Shown: positions 1 through 12,358 of the stretch, in pieces
How the letters are laid out: the number at the start of each line of letters is the position of its first letter
Position numbering within the stretch: the stretch's first letter is position 1
Source of the DNA: Clavaria fumosa
Taxonomy: Eukaryota; Basidiomycota; Agaricomycetes; Agaricales; Clavariaceae
Length of the DNA stretch: 64,000 bases
Assembly: GCA_951802425.1 (NCBI GenBank)
Contig: OX637803.1
Location: 1,116,001-1,180,000 of the forward strand
Direction of reading: 5' to 3'
Translations under genes and position numbers: made by a program
Notes under the pieces: generated by a model
Databases searched by the model: none
Seen by the model: the letters and a program-made list of their open reading frames with translations, nothing else
Told to the model about the DNA's origin: nothing

Positions 1-102
1 ACCTGCATTCACCTGCGAAACATGTATAACCGCGCGTTGGGCCGGAGGACCTCCACGTGCACTATACGACTTGACCGGCTCCGAACTAACTCGGGGCCGA
101 GA

Positions 103-2641
103 TTACAAGTCATCTCCTGTCACAACCGCACGTGGGCGGTCCGCGGGTTGTGCACCGGCGTACTCACCGCGCACCACCGACGCGGGTGCTCCATTGCCCG
201 TGTGCATGCTCGCAAAGTACGTCTGCATGGAGAGACGGCGCGTGCGCGTGCGCGGGGCGAGGGGCGCTACAATCCCGCTGGCACCGCCGCTGAGAGGGTG
301 CACGACCTCCGGGCTCGACGGGGTCGAGCGCACGAGCGCGTCGATGGGCATCCCTGCGTGGAGCGGTGTCTGCAGACCCCTAGGTGGGTTCCTCTTGTTC
401 TGTGAGGGGATAAGATAACGCGTTGCATTTTTTAGAGCGAGCTGAAAAGGTTGGTGTGAATGTTCGCGGCGCACCGTCTCGAGTTCGGGTTTGCCGCGCC
501 ACTGTGCGATGGCTTCGCAGAACCGCAGCGCCGCGCGCTCGACGGGCTCGGCTGGGTATTGGCGAGCGAGAGCTTCCATGTGCGCGGATAGATCCGCAGT
601 CGACGCTGGGACGTCGTAGAACTGTTTTTCAAACAAAGGGAAGGATGCAAAGAGGGAAAAAAAGGATCATTTCGTCAGTGACGCGGCGGGGGCGGGCGTG
701 TTCGCGAATTCATGTGTCTGAGACAAACCCTTCGCAGCCGTTCTCGCATCTCTGCCTCAAACTCTGCCTCCGGCCCTTCCTTGCTTGGCGCTGCCATACT
801 CTTGCGCGTGCCCAGCGAGGGGAATAGGATACGCGTCGCCTCTTGAAGGCTCGGCGTCTCGTCCGGGTCGAACCATGCGAACTCGTCCTCGATCTCGCAC
901 TCGCGCATATCCCCCGCTCTCCCTTCCCCCTTCTTCTCACCAGGCACGTCGTTCACTCCTTGGCCAAGCAGCAACAAGCACTCCAACGGCGCAGTGCCCT
1001 TCCATCGGCACGTAGCATACCCCTCCAGCACGGCCCGCGTGGCCAGGCCCGCAAGGAGCATATACCACTCCCGCGTCGGTCGGAGAACGGGCGGCGCCCC
1101 AACCCTGCACCGCGCGCTCATCCGCGACGCAGGACCAGCCCCAGAGGCCGCCAAACCCCTCGTCATGCGGTCTTCGTCGGGCTCCGCCCACTCGCGCTGC
1201 TCGCTGAGCTCTGCGTCGCGTGCCTCGCTCGCGAGCTCAGCCGAAACCAGCGCGCTCAGGCGCACGAAGCGCGGGAGGAGCCCCGCGAGCGTGCACCCGG
1301 CCCCATTGTTACTGCCGCCGCCGCCCATCGCGTCGGCTGCTGCGGGCCTCCTGCGGAGGACGCTCTCGCCTGTGGCGGGCCGTGCAAGGCCGCTTCCGAC
1401 ACCCGGGCCGTCGAGCCACCCGCTGATGCAGGTACCGCGGCGGCGGGCTTCGATAGTGGCGTTTAGCGAGAAGGATGTCCTCCCAGGGAGGTTAGACTTC
1501 GCGTCGGCGCACGTGTCGCACCCCACCCGCAGATGGCGCGGACAAAGCTGAGAATGAGAGGAAAGACGGGGGTCTGCGCCGTCTGCGTACAGAGCGCGAG
1601 CATGCGCTGATGGAGTGGGCAGGAAGGAAGTGTACTGCTTTGCCTTCAGCGCCGTGCGGTTATTCTTCTGGGGATGGGCAGAGAACATACCGGGACGTAT
1701 GATTGCAAGTAATCAGGAGGGGGGTTCACGGTACTCGAAATACCGGATATGTGCGACAGGGGAACAAGAGAAGGTGGAACGACGACTCGCTGAGTCGCAT
1801 CAAGCGAGATTGACGCTGAAGAAAGCTCTGGGGACTCAGAGGGTATAGAGTCCGATGTGACAGAAACGGAACCGGGTGCCTGGTGTTGATGGGATGCGGG
1901 AGCCTGCCGAGCGAATAAGTCGTTTATGACGGCGCTCAGAGCAAGACGAAGGCGGACACCATTTGGCAACGTATGTGGATGTGAGGAGTCCGAATGAGGC
2001 TTCAATCCTGAGGAGGTCGTTGCAGACGTAAGATCGTCATTGTGGTTGGGATGAACAGCTGGCGGCTGGTCCAACATCGACGTGACAACCTTCTCCATCC
2101 CCTCTGAACGCAGTCTAAGACTCCTTGCAAGATTCAGGTCTCGCTTACGAGTCCTCACATCTTCTTCACTTCCGCAGAGGTCGCCGAAAGGGCCGAGCCT
2201 AGCCCTCAGAACCGCGATTTCTTCCCCGTCACTGGGCACCTCTTCATCCTCTTCAAAGTTCTCCGGGCGTTGCGCGTGAGCATAGTTCTTGGAGGTGGGA
2301 CCACCCGTGCGATCAGTCATGCCAAGTTCGGCCCGAGCTTGAGCGAAGCGAGTGCGACCGTGGACCCAAAGCATATAGTCAATTATAAGAGTACGAGTCG
2401 ACTTCTCTCGGGGAGGGATGGAGTGGAGGTGGTGGGCATGCTTGTGCGCGGGCGGTTGGAATGCGGTCGAATTTGTCCTTGGCCGTGCAGCGTGGGGTGA
2501 GATTGTTGGGTCGTTTGGAGGATTGGTTAGAATCTCTTGACCAAAGAGCGCAAACTGGAACTGAGTAGCGCTGGGTAGGCCAGCTGTAGGGACAGGAGGC
2601 GGGTGAAGCAGATTTAAGCTGGTGAACGGGCTTTGCGACAT
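103..2641 (-). CDS. conserved fungal protein of unknown function, 3 exons, 762 aa
   Basis: Exons 2641-1691, 1547-729 and 621-103 join into one frame of 762 codons plus stop, with GT-AG introns of 143 and 107 nt. The start is the first ATG of the open frame, giving a peptide that begins MSQSPFTSLN. Visible traits are a Pro/His-rich N-terminus, a conserved-looking block around LWVHGRTRFAQARAELGM, a serine-rich middle, a Cys-containing stretch CDTCADAK just after the first intron, a segment LAGLATRAVLEGYATC, and an acidic stretch before the C-terminal third. No catalytic motif, signal peptide or clear membrane helix is seen, and I do not recognise a named domain. It is transcribed divergently from the LRR gene, with about 245 bp between the two start codons. 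The choice of first acceptor (before CTTTGTCC) keeps the frame open; another acceptor would need a frameshift. Confidence 0.7.
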
Positions 2642-2887
2642 GCGAGCGCTATAGGCGGAGGTCAACCAAGATTTAGCAGTAAAACGAAGTGACCTGACGA
2701 CGGAAAGGCTCCTTCGACGTGATAGAAGGCTTCGAACCCAACGACTTGAATTGCAACCGTTGAGTGGTGACGGCTGTTATTAGCAGTCTTCGCGGTGCCA
2801 GCGGGTGAACGTTTGGCGCCGACTGACGCTTCCCCCCTTGGGCGCGTGCGAGTTGCTTTCTTGCCTAGTCTCCGCTGCGTGCAAACT

Positions 2888-5522
2888 ATGGCTCAGCGTC
2901 ACAAACCTCATCCGATCCCTCCTCGCACCCCGACAGCGGTCAGAGGATCGAAACCGTCGTCTCCAGCTCTCTCAACGAGCACGCCAACCCGTCTCAGGAC
3001 TCTATCAACCCCGAAGCCTCCGACGCAACGCGTGAAATCGCCGATAGGGCGTGCCGTGACCCCGGTTAGACCGCACAGAGAAGAAGACTTACCCTCACCC
3101 TCGAAACCTGTCAGTATCCGAGAGCAAATTGCGCTCAAAAGAGCAGAAGCTAAAAAGGGATCCGTCAACGCGCCTCATGCCAATTCCATCCTTGGAGGTA
3201 CATCTGGGCACGAATCATTGGAGGACGCGGTACCAACGCCAGCCAAGGAGAAAACCGAAGATGATATGCACGAAATCGGCAGATGGTCCGTGAAAGAAAC
3301 AATAGACCGCGGCAGGAGCACAGGTGATCTTTCTTAACCTGTTCTGCCCTTCCTCTGCGATCTCACCCGTCAAGGTCATCGCGAAAAGGTTCTATCAATC
3401 TTTCGTCTCGTTCTTTGTTATGCCTTCCGTCCGCGCTTTTTGAGGTGCACTTGGGAGTGACACCAGAGCCATTAAAATTGGTTCCGAAAGAACCACCGTT
3501 ACCATCTCCTGAATTGCCTGTCGATCATCGGCGCGGCGCACGTTCGAATGCCCCCAGCTGGTTCGAAGCCCAGGATCTTCAGATCCTCAAAGCGTGGAAT
3601 AATGAAATTGTTGAGCTCCAGCCTGAGATATCGTTGTTTGGGTCGCTGAAAACAGTCGACGTCCGTAATTCTTGGCATTAATCTGAGTCCAGATTGTTGG
3701 CTGACCTCTTGCTGAGCAGCTCCATAACAACAAGTTGACATCTCTGCCGGACTCTTTCGCAGACTTAATGGCCCTCACATTTCTCGATTTGTCACACAAT
3801 GGCCTGGACTCGCTGCCAAAAGCTCTGTTCGCGCTCCCCAACTTGGCGACCCTGAATATCTCGCACAATGCACTCAAGGGCTTGCCTTTTGGCTCTCCTT
3901 TCACACCGAATACGTCTAGCACTAGTCGAAAGACCAGCTATTCAACCGACAGCTTTTTCTCACCGCAAATATCGCGAGCCACAACCCCTCTTCCTCGCCT
4001 TGTCATCCTGAACGCTTCGCACAACAAAATCGCCGCTGAGGAGATTGATCAGTCATCTCCCTTTCTGCCTCAATCTCTTCAAAAGCTCGATTTGTCGGAC
4101 AACCCCCTCGGTAGTGAAAGTCGTAGGCTTTTACAATCACTTGCCCAGCTTCCACGCTTGACCGAGGTCCGGTTCAAAGAAGCCGAGATCGAAGACGCAT
4201 CATTTCCTGTAGATTTGTTGTTTGGGATTACTGGAGCGCCATTTCCCAGCCTTCAGGTTTTGGATCTCGGCAAGACAAAGACGACGGTGGAGGCGGTGAA
4301 GGCCGCATTGCAAGGCGTTAGGCAAGAGCTGCGCTTCAACGTCACATCCGATGGGCCACATCAGGGTGCAGTCCAAGTGATCGTTGGCAAAGTCATCATC
4401 AAGGAGCCCTGGGAGGTTGAAGCAGACCAGAAAGCCAAGCTCAGAAAGATGAAGAGTATTGGTCAAGGTCTCCCAGGAGTGCCGGAGACGCCCACGAGAA
4501 AAGAAGAGATCGTTAAGGAAGGCTGGGAGCTCGAGGCTGAACAGGGGCTGTTGACTGAAGGCGGCCGCAGGAGAGCTAGAGCGGCAATGGCGGCGGCGGC
4601 GGCGGCAGCGATCCCCACCACATATGAGAAACTTCCGCACGCCGACGCTGTTGAAGAGTCTCCCCAGTCTTCTGTCTCACCTGCTCCATCTAGTTTGTCG
4701 TTGGCTAAATACTACACCGCCTCTACTCTGACGCTGACGCTGACGCCCTCGGCACCCCCGAGCAAGCTGCCCAAGCACGGGCGGGCAATCTCATTCGCAG
4801 TGTCGTCGAAGACCTTCTTACTAAGTGACGCGTCTAGCAGTGACCTTGCATTACCCGCACCGACGCTTCCCCTCACCATCATCGCTGCTCAGCCGTTTGC
4901 CGAGACTCTCAAAGTCCTAGTGCTGGATGGGAGGCGGTTCGATCGATCGATGATGATTCCAGTTACTCCTGTGTCTGATTCACTCGGAGTGCTGCCACGG
5001 TTGGAAGAGTTGTCCATGCAAGGCTGTGATTTGGAGGACTCTATTGCCGTGTCCCGCCAAATCGCGGGAGGGGCTGGCGCCATATCTGCCGCACGGGCGT
5101 CCGAGCCTCTGCTGTCCCTGCTGTCCCTGCTCTTTCCATCGCTCCGCACACTGGACCTCTCCGAGAACAGATTGACGAGCGCGTCTCTCACAGCATCTAT
5201 CCTATCGTCGCTTGTGCTAGCTGCACCGCCGCACCGCGCGGGATTGCGTCACCTTCGGCTACGGGGGAACCGGCTCGCAGAGTTGGACGGACTGACGACA
5301 CTCGCGCAGGGTTTTCGGGCCAACCGGGACATCCCTAGGTGGGCCTTGGAAGAGCTGGACGTGCGCGATAACGAGATTGGTAGACTGCCTGCGGAGCTCG
5401 GGATGCTCTCGCTCGACGTGTTTTTAGTGGATGGGAACACATTCCGTGTCCCGCAGAGGCGTATATGGGAGAGGGAAGGCACGAAAGGACTTTTGAGCTG
5501 GTTGCGGGGGAGGATGGAGTGA
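2888..5522 (+). CDS. leucine-rich-repeat (L domain-like) protein, 836 aa
   Basis: Exons 2888-3323, 3389-3660 and 3720-5522 (introns 65 and 59 nt) give 836 residues. The first 150 residues are Pro/Ser/Thr-rich and probably disordered. A conserved-looking linker (SALFEVHLGVTPEPLK) precedes the repeats. LRR units begin at the exon 2/3 junction, with LxxLxLSHNxLxxLP patterns such as FLDLSHNGLDSLPKAL and TLNISHNALKGLP, then DLSDNPLG. After a long Ala/Ser-rich insert comes a second LRR block near the C-terminus (TLDLSENRLTSASL, ELDVRDNEIGRLP). There is no signal peptide or membrane helix, so an intracellular scaffold is likely. Function is unknown; LRRs of this type usually mediate protein contacts. 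The F-box gene starts 115 bp downstream on the same strand. Confidence 0.85.
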
Positions 5523-5637
5523 CAGTAGCAGATGGATATGATTCCCAATCGGATGGTGTCATGAAGGTGTATTGTCACGTGGCAGCGCCGTTAGTGACAT
5601 CAGACAGAACACTGTGTTCTCATCATCACACCGCTGC

Positions 5638-7376
5638 ATGGATCGCTTGCCTACGGAACTCGTCGTCGAAACTCTATCTTACCTTCCAATTCCTTCTCTA
5701 CATGCATTCCAGCTAGTATCTAGGAAGTGTCGTGAGGTTGTTCTCCAGAACGAATCTTATATCTACTATAACGCGGCGGCTCTGCATCGATTCGCACCAT
5801 CCACTTCCTCGGACCTCTCCAGCGTCCTGAGTCTTGTCCCAAAACAGTTGATAAGTCACATACACACCTGGAAAGGGTTCTGTTCGTTTCTATCTTGATA
5901 CTTACATTCTGGGGTACCTGACGCCGAGGTGTAAGGTCGCACGAGGTACTTGATCGAGCAAACATGGATGGGCAATTATGAAACTACGAGCCAAACAACT
6001 GCGGGGGACCCACATCGTTTCAAAGGGGACGAACAGCGTGGCTTCGTTGTGGCCACACATGGGATTTTCGCGGTGCACGGACTCACTGTCTGGTCCATGT
6101 CGTCACAAATCCCCTCTATCTTGTGGACTTTACCGCAGGTGACGCACCGAAGCAATCAGAAACCTTGAATCGTTTCTCATCTTTCTGCAGAATTATGTCC
6201 CAAGACATGCGCATTGCGAGTATGACAATGGGTTCATCATCTTTAACCGTGCACTCAGCCTAGAGGTTTGGAGGCTAGTCTCAGAGTTCAATGCGAATGA
6301 GATACCTTCTACAAACCTACCGGATGAGGCTCAAATTCGATCATCTATCTCGGCAGCAAGTTACCATGCCGCCTCCTTCCCAGAGGGTCATTTTGTCCCC
6401 TGGGCACTCCTCATGCCTCCAACTCTAGTTTGGGCTTTCCGTTTTGCTTATCCTACTTTGGCATCCTCGGGATCTCTGTACATTCACGTCTGGGACATTC
6501 CGACCGCTCGACTGGAACAAAGTATCTTTGATCCCCATCTAGACGGTGTGTGCTACATTGAAGTCAATGATCGCTATATCTTTGTGGCAACACGACATGA
6601 TTTATTTGTGTACTCGAGGGAGAGTGGGAATAGAGTTATGACTGTTAACTCAGTGTCTTCACTATGCGCGCCAAATGCCGTCGTGGTCAGGTCACTCCCC
6701 AACTATCAGACTACCTCTCGACTTATACCACAAGAGACATCGATCCTTAACCCCTCGGATCTCACCCCCTTGCCCTCACATGACCATTTCCTTGCAGGTA
6801 CTTGATCCCATACATGGTTGTTCTTGATGTTTATTAGTCATAACTACAGTGCACGTATCTTCGTGTGGTTCCCATCTAGTCGTGCTTCGGCGGAGGAGCA
6901 GTTCACTCGTCATTCGCAATTTTGAAAAATTTATTTCTGGGACCTCTTCATTCGAGGACTTGGCGCTCCATGTTTATCATGACCGTTCATCTCGGATCAA
7001 CACGTATCTCGCTGTCGGGGAAGGCAGATTTGCCATTGCATCGGTCAGTGCGGCTCCCATCTGTGAAATATGTTGGCACCTGATTGTGCTGCAGGGGGAT
7101 AGCATATATGTCATGACATTCTCTCCCGAATATCACTTGCTCCATCACCATGGCACAGATGAAACGAGGAACCCTATTTTTCCTCACATCACAATTTCTA
7201 AACTCGTTTGTCCCGGTCCAACAGAATTTGTTGGCTTGTCCTGCCTCGACCTGACACGATCTCTTCTTTTGTTCAACGGTTGCGATGATCCTCAGGAATT
7301 GACCATTGTCTCATTTGCGCCGGAGTTTATTGCTGTCAGTGCTGACTCGCTTGACCAGTCTGAATCAGCCTCGTAA
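5638..7376 (+). CDS. F-box protein with probable beta-propeller C-terminus, 526 aa
   Basis: Exons 5638-5881, 5936-6138, 6191-6797 and 6850-7376 splice in frame through introns of 52-54 nt. Residues 3-40 form an F-box (LPTELVVETLSYLPIPSLHAF and following), followed by a short linker with a WKGFC motif. The rest is beta-rich, with WD40-like strands such as SLYIHVWDIPTARLEQSIFD and YIFVATRHDLFVYSR, though canonical WD repeats are weak. F-box proteins bind Skp1 and present substrates to SCF ubiquitin ligases; the propeller-like part would be the substrate-binding half (inference). Agaricomycetes carry large lineage-specific F-box families and this looks like one member. The stop codon lies 465 bp before the CTTGC target duplication of the retroelement nest. 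Confidence 0.8.
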
Positions 7377-7841
7377 TACCTCAAGGCACCAGGGGTGTTT
7401 TGCAAGGAGAAGCTCATGAAATGTTGTGTAGCAGATGATCTTTATCTTGCTCTTGTCTAGTGTCATAAGTACCAGTCCATATTCTGCTCCTGAGAGTTTG
7501 CCAATCACTGAGCTTCCATGGTTAGACCTAGGCCTGCATCTGCTACTCACAACAACAGTTGAGGTACTCACCAAGCTCGGAATGAAACTTGGCAGGGGGC
7601 TAGTCACTATAGAACCAGACCCATAAGTAGACAAGTAGGGTGTGGATGCCAGCATTGCTCCAGTAATGAAAGAACCACAAAAGGGTCACATTGGTAGAAG
7701 GGGTTGACAACAAAGACTCCCTGATCCACAACAGCCCCTACATTCAAGACACTCTATGATTGCATTGCATCCTCTTCATCAATCATTGCATGATCAAGAA
7801 GCTGAATGTGATCATCATTGTGTGAAGCTGACAAAAAGATG
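7377..7841. other. intergenic, no gene seen
   Basis: About 465 bp between the F-box gene and the outer retroelement. It is AT-richer than the neighbouring genes and contains no long open frame. It continues as the unrelated-looking sequence at 22209 on the far side of the nest, which shows that the pre-insertion locus was already non-coding. Confidence 0.5.
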
Positions 7842-7846
7842 CTTGC

Positions 7847-8474
7847 TGTCGCGGTCGATCCTAAATCTGGAGCTCAAAGGTCACGGTGAGGTCGCGACGA
7901 GGTCGCGAAGGTCACGTGGATAGCTGACGTAAAGGCTCAATGAGGAGGTAGAAAGAGGCGATTTCTGAAGAATATCAAAGTCTAAGGAATACATGCCAAG
8001 TGCCTACTTGTATATATACTAGAGTCCAAGGCCGTGGGAACGGTATTAGTACAAGGTAGTAAGGGAGGACATACAACAGGAACGACGGTAGGGAGGAAAT
8101 GAAAGTATCCGGGTAACGATCACGGAGTCGTCATGGTCCCAAGAAGGGAAGCGTTGGTTGGCGGGTGAACGGGACAGCGGTACAAGGGTGCCAGGGGGAC
8201 AGGAAGTCATTGTGGGAAGGAGATGGAGGTGCCAAGGGGACGGGATAGCGGTAAAGGTGGGGCGCGGGAGAGAACAAGGTCGCGTTAGGGATGGTCGCTT
8301 GATGGGCAATGTCAGGTGTCAGTTCATCGACAGGGTGATGGCATCCCGCTTGATGTGCCATCACGTATTTGGGCTGTACTGTTGGTGGTGGTCACGTGAG
8401 TTCTCGTGACTTACTGATCATGTGACAGGTCACGTGTCCGCGACCTTTGGGGATCACGTGATGTCGCCGCGACA
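7847..8474 (-). repeat. 3' LTR of the outer Gypsy element (628 bp)
   Basis: Left-hand copy; it is the 3' LTR because the element reads leftward. Termini TGTCGCGG/CCGCGACA are an 8-bp perfect inverted pair. By eye it differs from the right copy at about 16 positions, all transitions and mostly at CpG or its decay products. A TATA run at 8011-8018 and the segment 7971-7983 correspond to the promoter and RNA 5' end in the other copy. Confidence 0.93.
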
Positions 8475-8487
8475 TATTCCCCTTCCT
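8475..8487 (-). other. polypurine tract of the outer element
   Basis: Read on the minus strand, AGGAAGGGGAATA directly abuts the 3' LTR, the expected place for the plus-strand primer of an LTR retroelement. It overlaps the original pol stop codon (TAG, 8486-8488). Confidence 0.8.
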
Positions 8488-11355
8488 AAGATTTGTTCTC
8501 CTGAACAAACTCCGCAACGGCCTCCTTCGCGTGTGTGAGGTTCTCCAGGGGCTCCCAGGTATTCTCCTCAGGCGGATAGCCGACCCAGCTCACCAGGTAC
8601 TGGACTTTCCCTCTCCTCTTCCTCTTGGCTAGGACTCATTCGACATCATACTGCTCGCCTCCCTCTGTGAGCTCAGGCGGTGGTTGAACAGAAGACAGGT
8701 CCCCTCGGAAGGGCTTGAGTAAGGCCTCATTGAAGACCGGGTGGATCCGCCAGCTCGGAGGAAGTGTGAGGCGATAAGCCGAGGTCCCTACCTTCTCCTC
8801 TATGGGGAAGGGGCCAATGAACTTAGGCCCAAGTTTCTTGGAGGGGAGTTTGAGGGGGAGGTTCCGCGAATCTAAGTATACCAGGCCACCTTTCCTATAG
8901 ATCTCCGGTTCTTGCGAGTGGTCGTCGTAAGTCGCGGAGTCAGTTGCTTGTCCCTTCCGCAAGACATCCCGGAGGCGGTTGCGGGTAGCGGAAATTCGCG
9001 CGAGGAACTCGTCGGCGGCGGGTATATCAAAGCTGGCAGGGAAATCGGGGATCGGGGTGGGGTCAAAACCGTGGAGAGCTGAAAAGGGGGTGATGTTCGA
9101 GTCGCGGATGGGTCACGAGTTGAGAGCAAACTGGGCGAGGGGGAGCACGGCGGCCCAGTCGGCCTGGTCTTCCTTGGTTAGTGCGCGAAGGACTACTTCT
9201 ACCTCCTGATTGGCCCTCTCCACTTGTCCGTCCGTCTGCGGGTGGTAGGCAGTGGAAGCAGCGGATTTGATGCCTAACTTGTCGTAGACTTCGCGCATGA
9301 ACTTGGAAATAAACTGGCCTCCACAATCAGATACTACCTTCTCCGGGAGCCCGTAGTAGGCGTAGACTTTCTCGAGGAGGATAGAGGCCGCTCCTTCCAA
9401 CGTGAGCTCTTTGACAGTTGGGGCAAGGACAATGGTCTTAGTTAAGTAATCTTTGATTACCAAGATCATGTCATAACCCACGGATTCCGAGACAGGGCTG
9501 ATCAAGTCCCAGCCGATGACTTGCCAAGGTTGCAAGGGGATTGGGAGAGGGTGGAGGGGAGCTGGCTTTCGTCCGTGTCGGGGTTTGATCCTTGGGCAGA
9601 CATCGCAGGCGATAATGTAGGCGCGGGTGTCCTTCTTAAGTGTGGGCCAGTACCAGTATTTCGCGACCGCAACCTGGGTTTTGGAGATCCCTGGGTGTAC
9701 GGTAGTTCGAGCCGAGTGGTGGAGGTCGAGGATGTCTTTCACGAGCGATGCCGGGACCCAGAGCTTCTCGTGTACCCGGAAGTACCCTTCCTTATCCTTC
9801 TCCGCTTCTTCTGGAGGGGTTCCCAGAGCTTGTTCGATCCTCAGCTTCTCCATTAGGGACAGGGTCTCGTTGACCTGGAAGAAGTGGTCCGGCAACAGAA
9901 CTTGGGCAGGGTGGGGGGGTTGGTCATCGTAGTCGGGGTGTCGGGAAAGAGCATCAGCAGCGGCATTCGACTTTCCGGAGCGAGGGACGATCTTGAAGTG
10001 GAAGAGGGACAGGAACTGTCTCCATCGGTTCTGATGTCCATTGAGCGGGTTTGGCTTCCGGAAGTATGAAAGGTTCTTATGGTCCGTATGGACCTCGAAA
10101 TCCTGGCCGAGGAGGTAGTGTTGCCATTCCTCGAGCGCTCTTATTACTGCGAGGAGTTCCAGGTTGTAGACATCGTAGTTTAACTGGGCGTCCCAGAGTT
10201 TTGTCGACAGGCAGTCCACCATTCTCCACGCTCCGTCCTGTTGTTGGTACAGGATAGCCAAGGTCGCGATCTCGCTGGCATCCATCTCGATCTTCCATGG
10301 CATTCCGTCTTGTGGGATTGCGACCTGGACTGAGTTTCTGATTGCATCCTGGATGTCGTAGAATGACTTTAGCGCGGCGTCCATTAAATTAAATTCACCT
10401 TTGCCAGTGCAGGCATGGAGAGGGGCGGCAATCTTGGCATAATTCGGAATGTATCGCCAATAGTAACTTCCGAGGGCCGTGTACCTGCGCGCGTCCTTGG
10501 CGGATTTCGGAATTGGCCAGTTATCGATAGCCGAACATCTCTTCTTGCTCTTCTCGATGGTTCCCTGCCGGATCTTGTTTCCGAGGAAAGTCACCTCCGT
10601 TCGTTCGAATTCGCATTTCGTGGGTTTGACGGTCAGGTGATTTTCCTGGAGAACTTGGAAAACACATGCAGTAAGGTCGCAGAGCTCTTTGCGGGTGTCA
10701 GAGCAGATGAGGATGTCATTGATATATACAAAGACCTGGCCGGTGGCCACCAGATCCTTCAGGATACTATCCATGAAACCCTGAAAGATTGCGGGGGCGT
10801 TAGTCACTCCAAAAGGCATGACTCGACAGAGAAATTGGCCGTATTCGCATATGAACGCCAACAGCTTCTCACTCTCCTTCAACGCCTGGATATTGTTGAA
10901 TCCAATCCGAATGTCGATTTTTGAATAATACCGGAACTTCTGCAAGCGATCGTAGATGTTCCGGATGAGAGGGAGAGGGTAGGCATTCTTGACCATGACT
11001 TCATTTAACCGTTTGTAGTTGACCACGGGCTGGAGCTTGTCTCCTTCGTTCTTGAAAAAGAGAGGACTAGCCCAGGGCGACTGGCCTGGATAAATCCGTC
11101 CAGTCGCGAGGTTCTCGTCTAGCCACTTCCAGAGCTCTGCGCGGTATGCCTTGGGCGTCAGGTAAATCTGGGACCGGTATGGACGGGCATCGTTCCCTAG
11201 CTGGATGTCGATGTCGACTCCGGGATGGTGCGGGGGTAAAACATTATAAAACTCTTCTCCAAATACTCGTGGGAAGAGAGTCGGCCAGTCGGGGGAGTCA
11301 TTCGCGATGACACGGACCGCAGCACTGCAGGGAAGGTCACGGCAGTGTCGAAATT
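8486..11355 (-). pseudogene. pol: outer-element pol, 3' part (RT, RNase H, integrase, chromodomain)
   Basis: This part joins exactly in frame to 18416-18896 once the inner element and one copy of its AAATT duplication are removed; the whole is 1,117 codons including stop. Domains in order: reverse transcriptase (MPFGVTNAPAIFQ), RNase H (EMDASEIA, EVHTDHKNLSYF), integrase zinc binding (CDVC), integrase core (GWDLISP, then VSDCGGQF, then ERANQEVE) and a C-terminal chromodomain ([18 protein letters not shown]). Defects: the RT metal-binding motif reads YINDIL instead of YxDD; the integrase motif has Cys where Arg is usual; in-frame TGA codons lie at 9115-9113 (codon 908) and 8638-8636 (codon 1067, just before the chromodomain). 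Both stops fit CGA-to-TGA changes. The element is therefore dead. Confidence 0.92.
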
Positions 11356-11698
11356 TGTTAGAATTCTTCCGCCTTACCCCCCTTCGTGCGTCACACCCCC
11401 CTTTTCCACCTATCACAACATGCGGACACCCCCCCTTTCTCACGTATCACATGCATCATGCCGCGCCCCGCCTATGTTATCACGCGTGAGTCATACTTGG
11501 CCTCACCTCTCGCACACGGACTACATGCCTCTCCCATGTTGCACTATGACTCATTCCCTTGTACTATATAAGTAGTCGTACTCGCCTGTAACAGCTCCTT
11601 AGGTTGTTACTTTCTATCACTTTGTCCCTTTGCTCCTATTCGACCGATTCCACCTGAGTCCTTCGAATACTCAGGAGTCAACCTGACGCTAGTTGACA
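11356..11698 (+). repeat. 5' LTR of the inner Gypsy element (343 bp)
   Basis: Begins TGTTAGAATTC and ends GCTAGTTGACA. Compared with 18068-18410 there are 7 substitutions and no gaps (98.0 percent identity). All are transitions, and six fit loss of a CpG in one copy. Confidence 0.96.
11565..11611 (+). promoter_or_regulatory. TATA box and predicted RNA start of the inner element
   Basis: TATATA at 11565-11570 lies 36 nt before AGGTTGTTACT (11601-11611), the segment complementary to the primer site just outside the LTR. In Tf1 the self-primer is the first 11 nt of the RNA, so the start is predicted at or very near 11601. That spacing is normal for a TATA-directed start. Confidence 0.7.
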
Positions 11699-11709
11699 AG
11701 TAACAACCT
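11699..11709 (+). other. self-complementary primer-binding site of the inner element
   Basis: AGTAACAACCT starts at the first base after the LTR and is the exact reverse complement of 11601-11611 inside the LTR. The match is 12 nt if the last LTR base is counted. The usual tRNA-type start TGG is absent. This is the arrangement of Tf1/sushi elements, which prime reverse transcription from their own RNA 5' end. Confidence 0.75.
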
Positions 11710-12354
11710 CTCCCCCGCCTACCTCCTCACGGACCTAGGCACCCCCACCCTGCCCAGACCGAAGCAAGATCTGCGTATTCCGAGAAGAAAGAACTGGCGC
11801 GCTACTGGACAGCGTTTGAACGGCACGAAAGGCGCAGAGCCTTAGTTGGACTTGACGAAGAAACAGATTTCGAGCAACTGACACCGCCGAGTACACCACA
11901 GAGCAGAACCTACGAACGGTTCCTGTACCCAAGACACTCTGAGGCCATACAATTGGCGCCACGATATCATTTCGCTACCCGACGACTTTGTGTACCAACA
12001 GACCCAAGCACTGACAACGCCACATCGATTGCGCACCGACCCGAGTGGCGAATATTCCGTACCAGACTGGTAGCCTTACTCTCTGAAGTGGCCGCTGAAG
12101 AAGCATTTGAACAAGAAACCTTGGATTTCCTAGCAGGAGAAGAACTCCTCTTTGACGACGAAACCGACTACTACAGCGCCTTCGAGGAACTCGAAGACGA
12201 CATCCACACGTCTGTCGCCGTACAGACTGACAGCCCACCCGACCACCATTCTTTCGAAGCGCAGACTGACCTTACCTTTGGCAGCTTCCAAGACCACCTA
12301 TGCATAGACATCTTCCAAGACCCCCCACGTATCTACCTCGAAGAACTAGATTGA
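11704..12354 (+). other. 5' open frame of the inner element without ATG
   Basis: About 216 codons stay open from just inside the primer site to TGA at 12352-12354, ending 4 nt before the gag ATG. The sequence looks protein-like: charged and helical at first (ELARYWTAFERHERRRALVG), then strongly acidic (DFLAGEELLFDDETDYYS). No ATG lies in the frame. It may be an N-terminal Gag extension whose start was lost, a product from a non-AUG start, or a leader. I do not recognise it. Confidence 0.45.
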
Positions 12355-12358
12355 AGGC

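Noticed and set aside
1500..1600. Apparent frameshift in the first gene between ILSFVRAICGWG and CDTCADAK readings
   Set aside because: Using the acceptor at CTCAG|CTTTGTCC keeps one open frame throughout, so no frameshift is needed.
2720..2790. tRNA-like TTCGAA motif upstream of the LRR gene
   Set aside because: The surrounding bases do not form a T-arm or acceptor stem on either strand.
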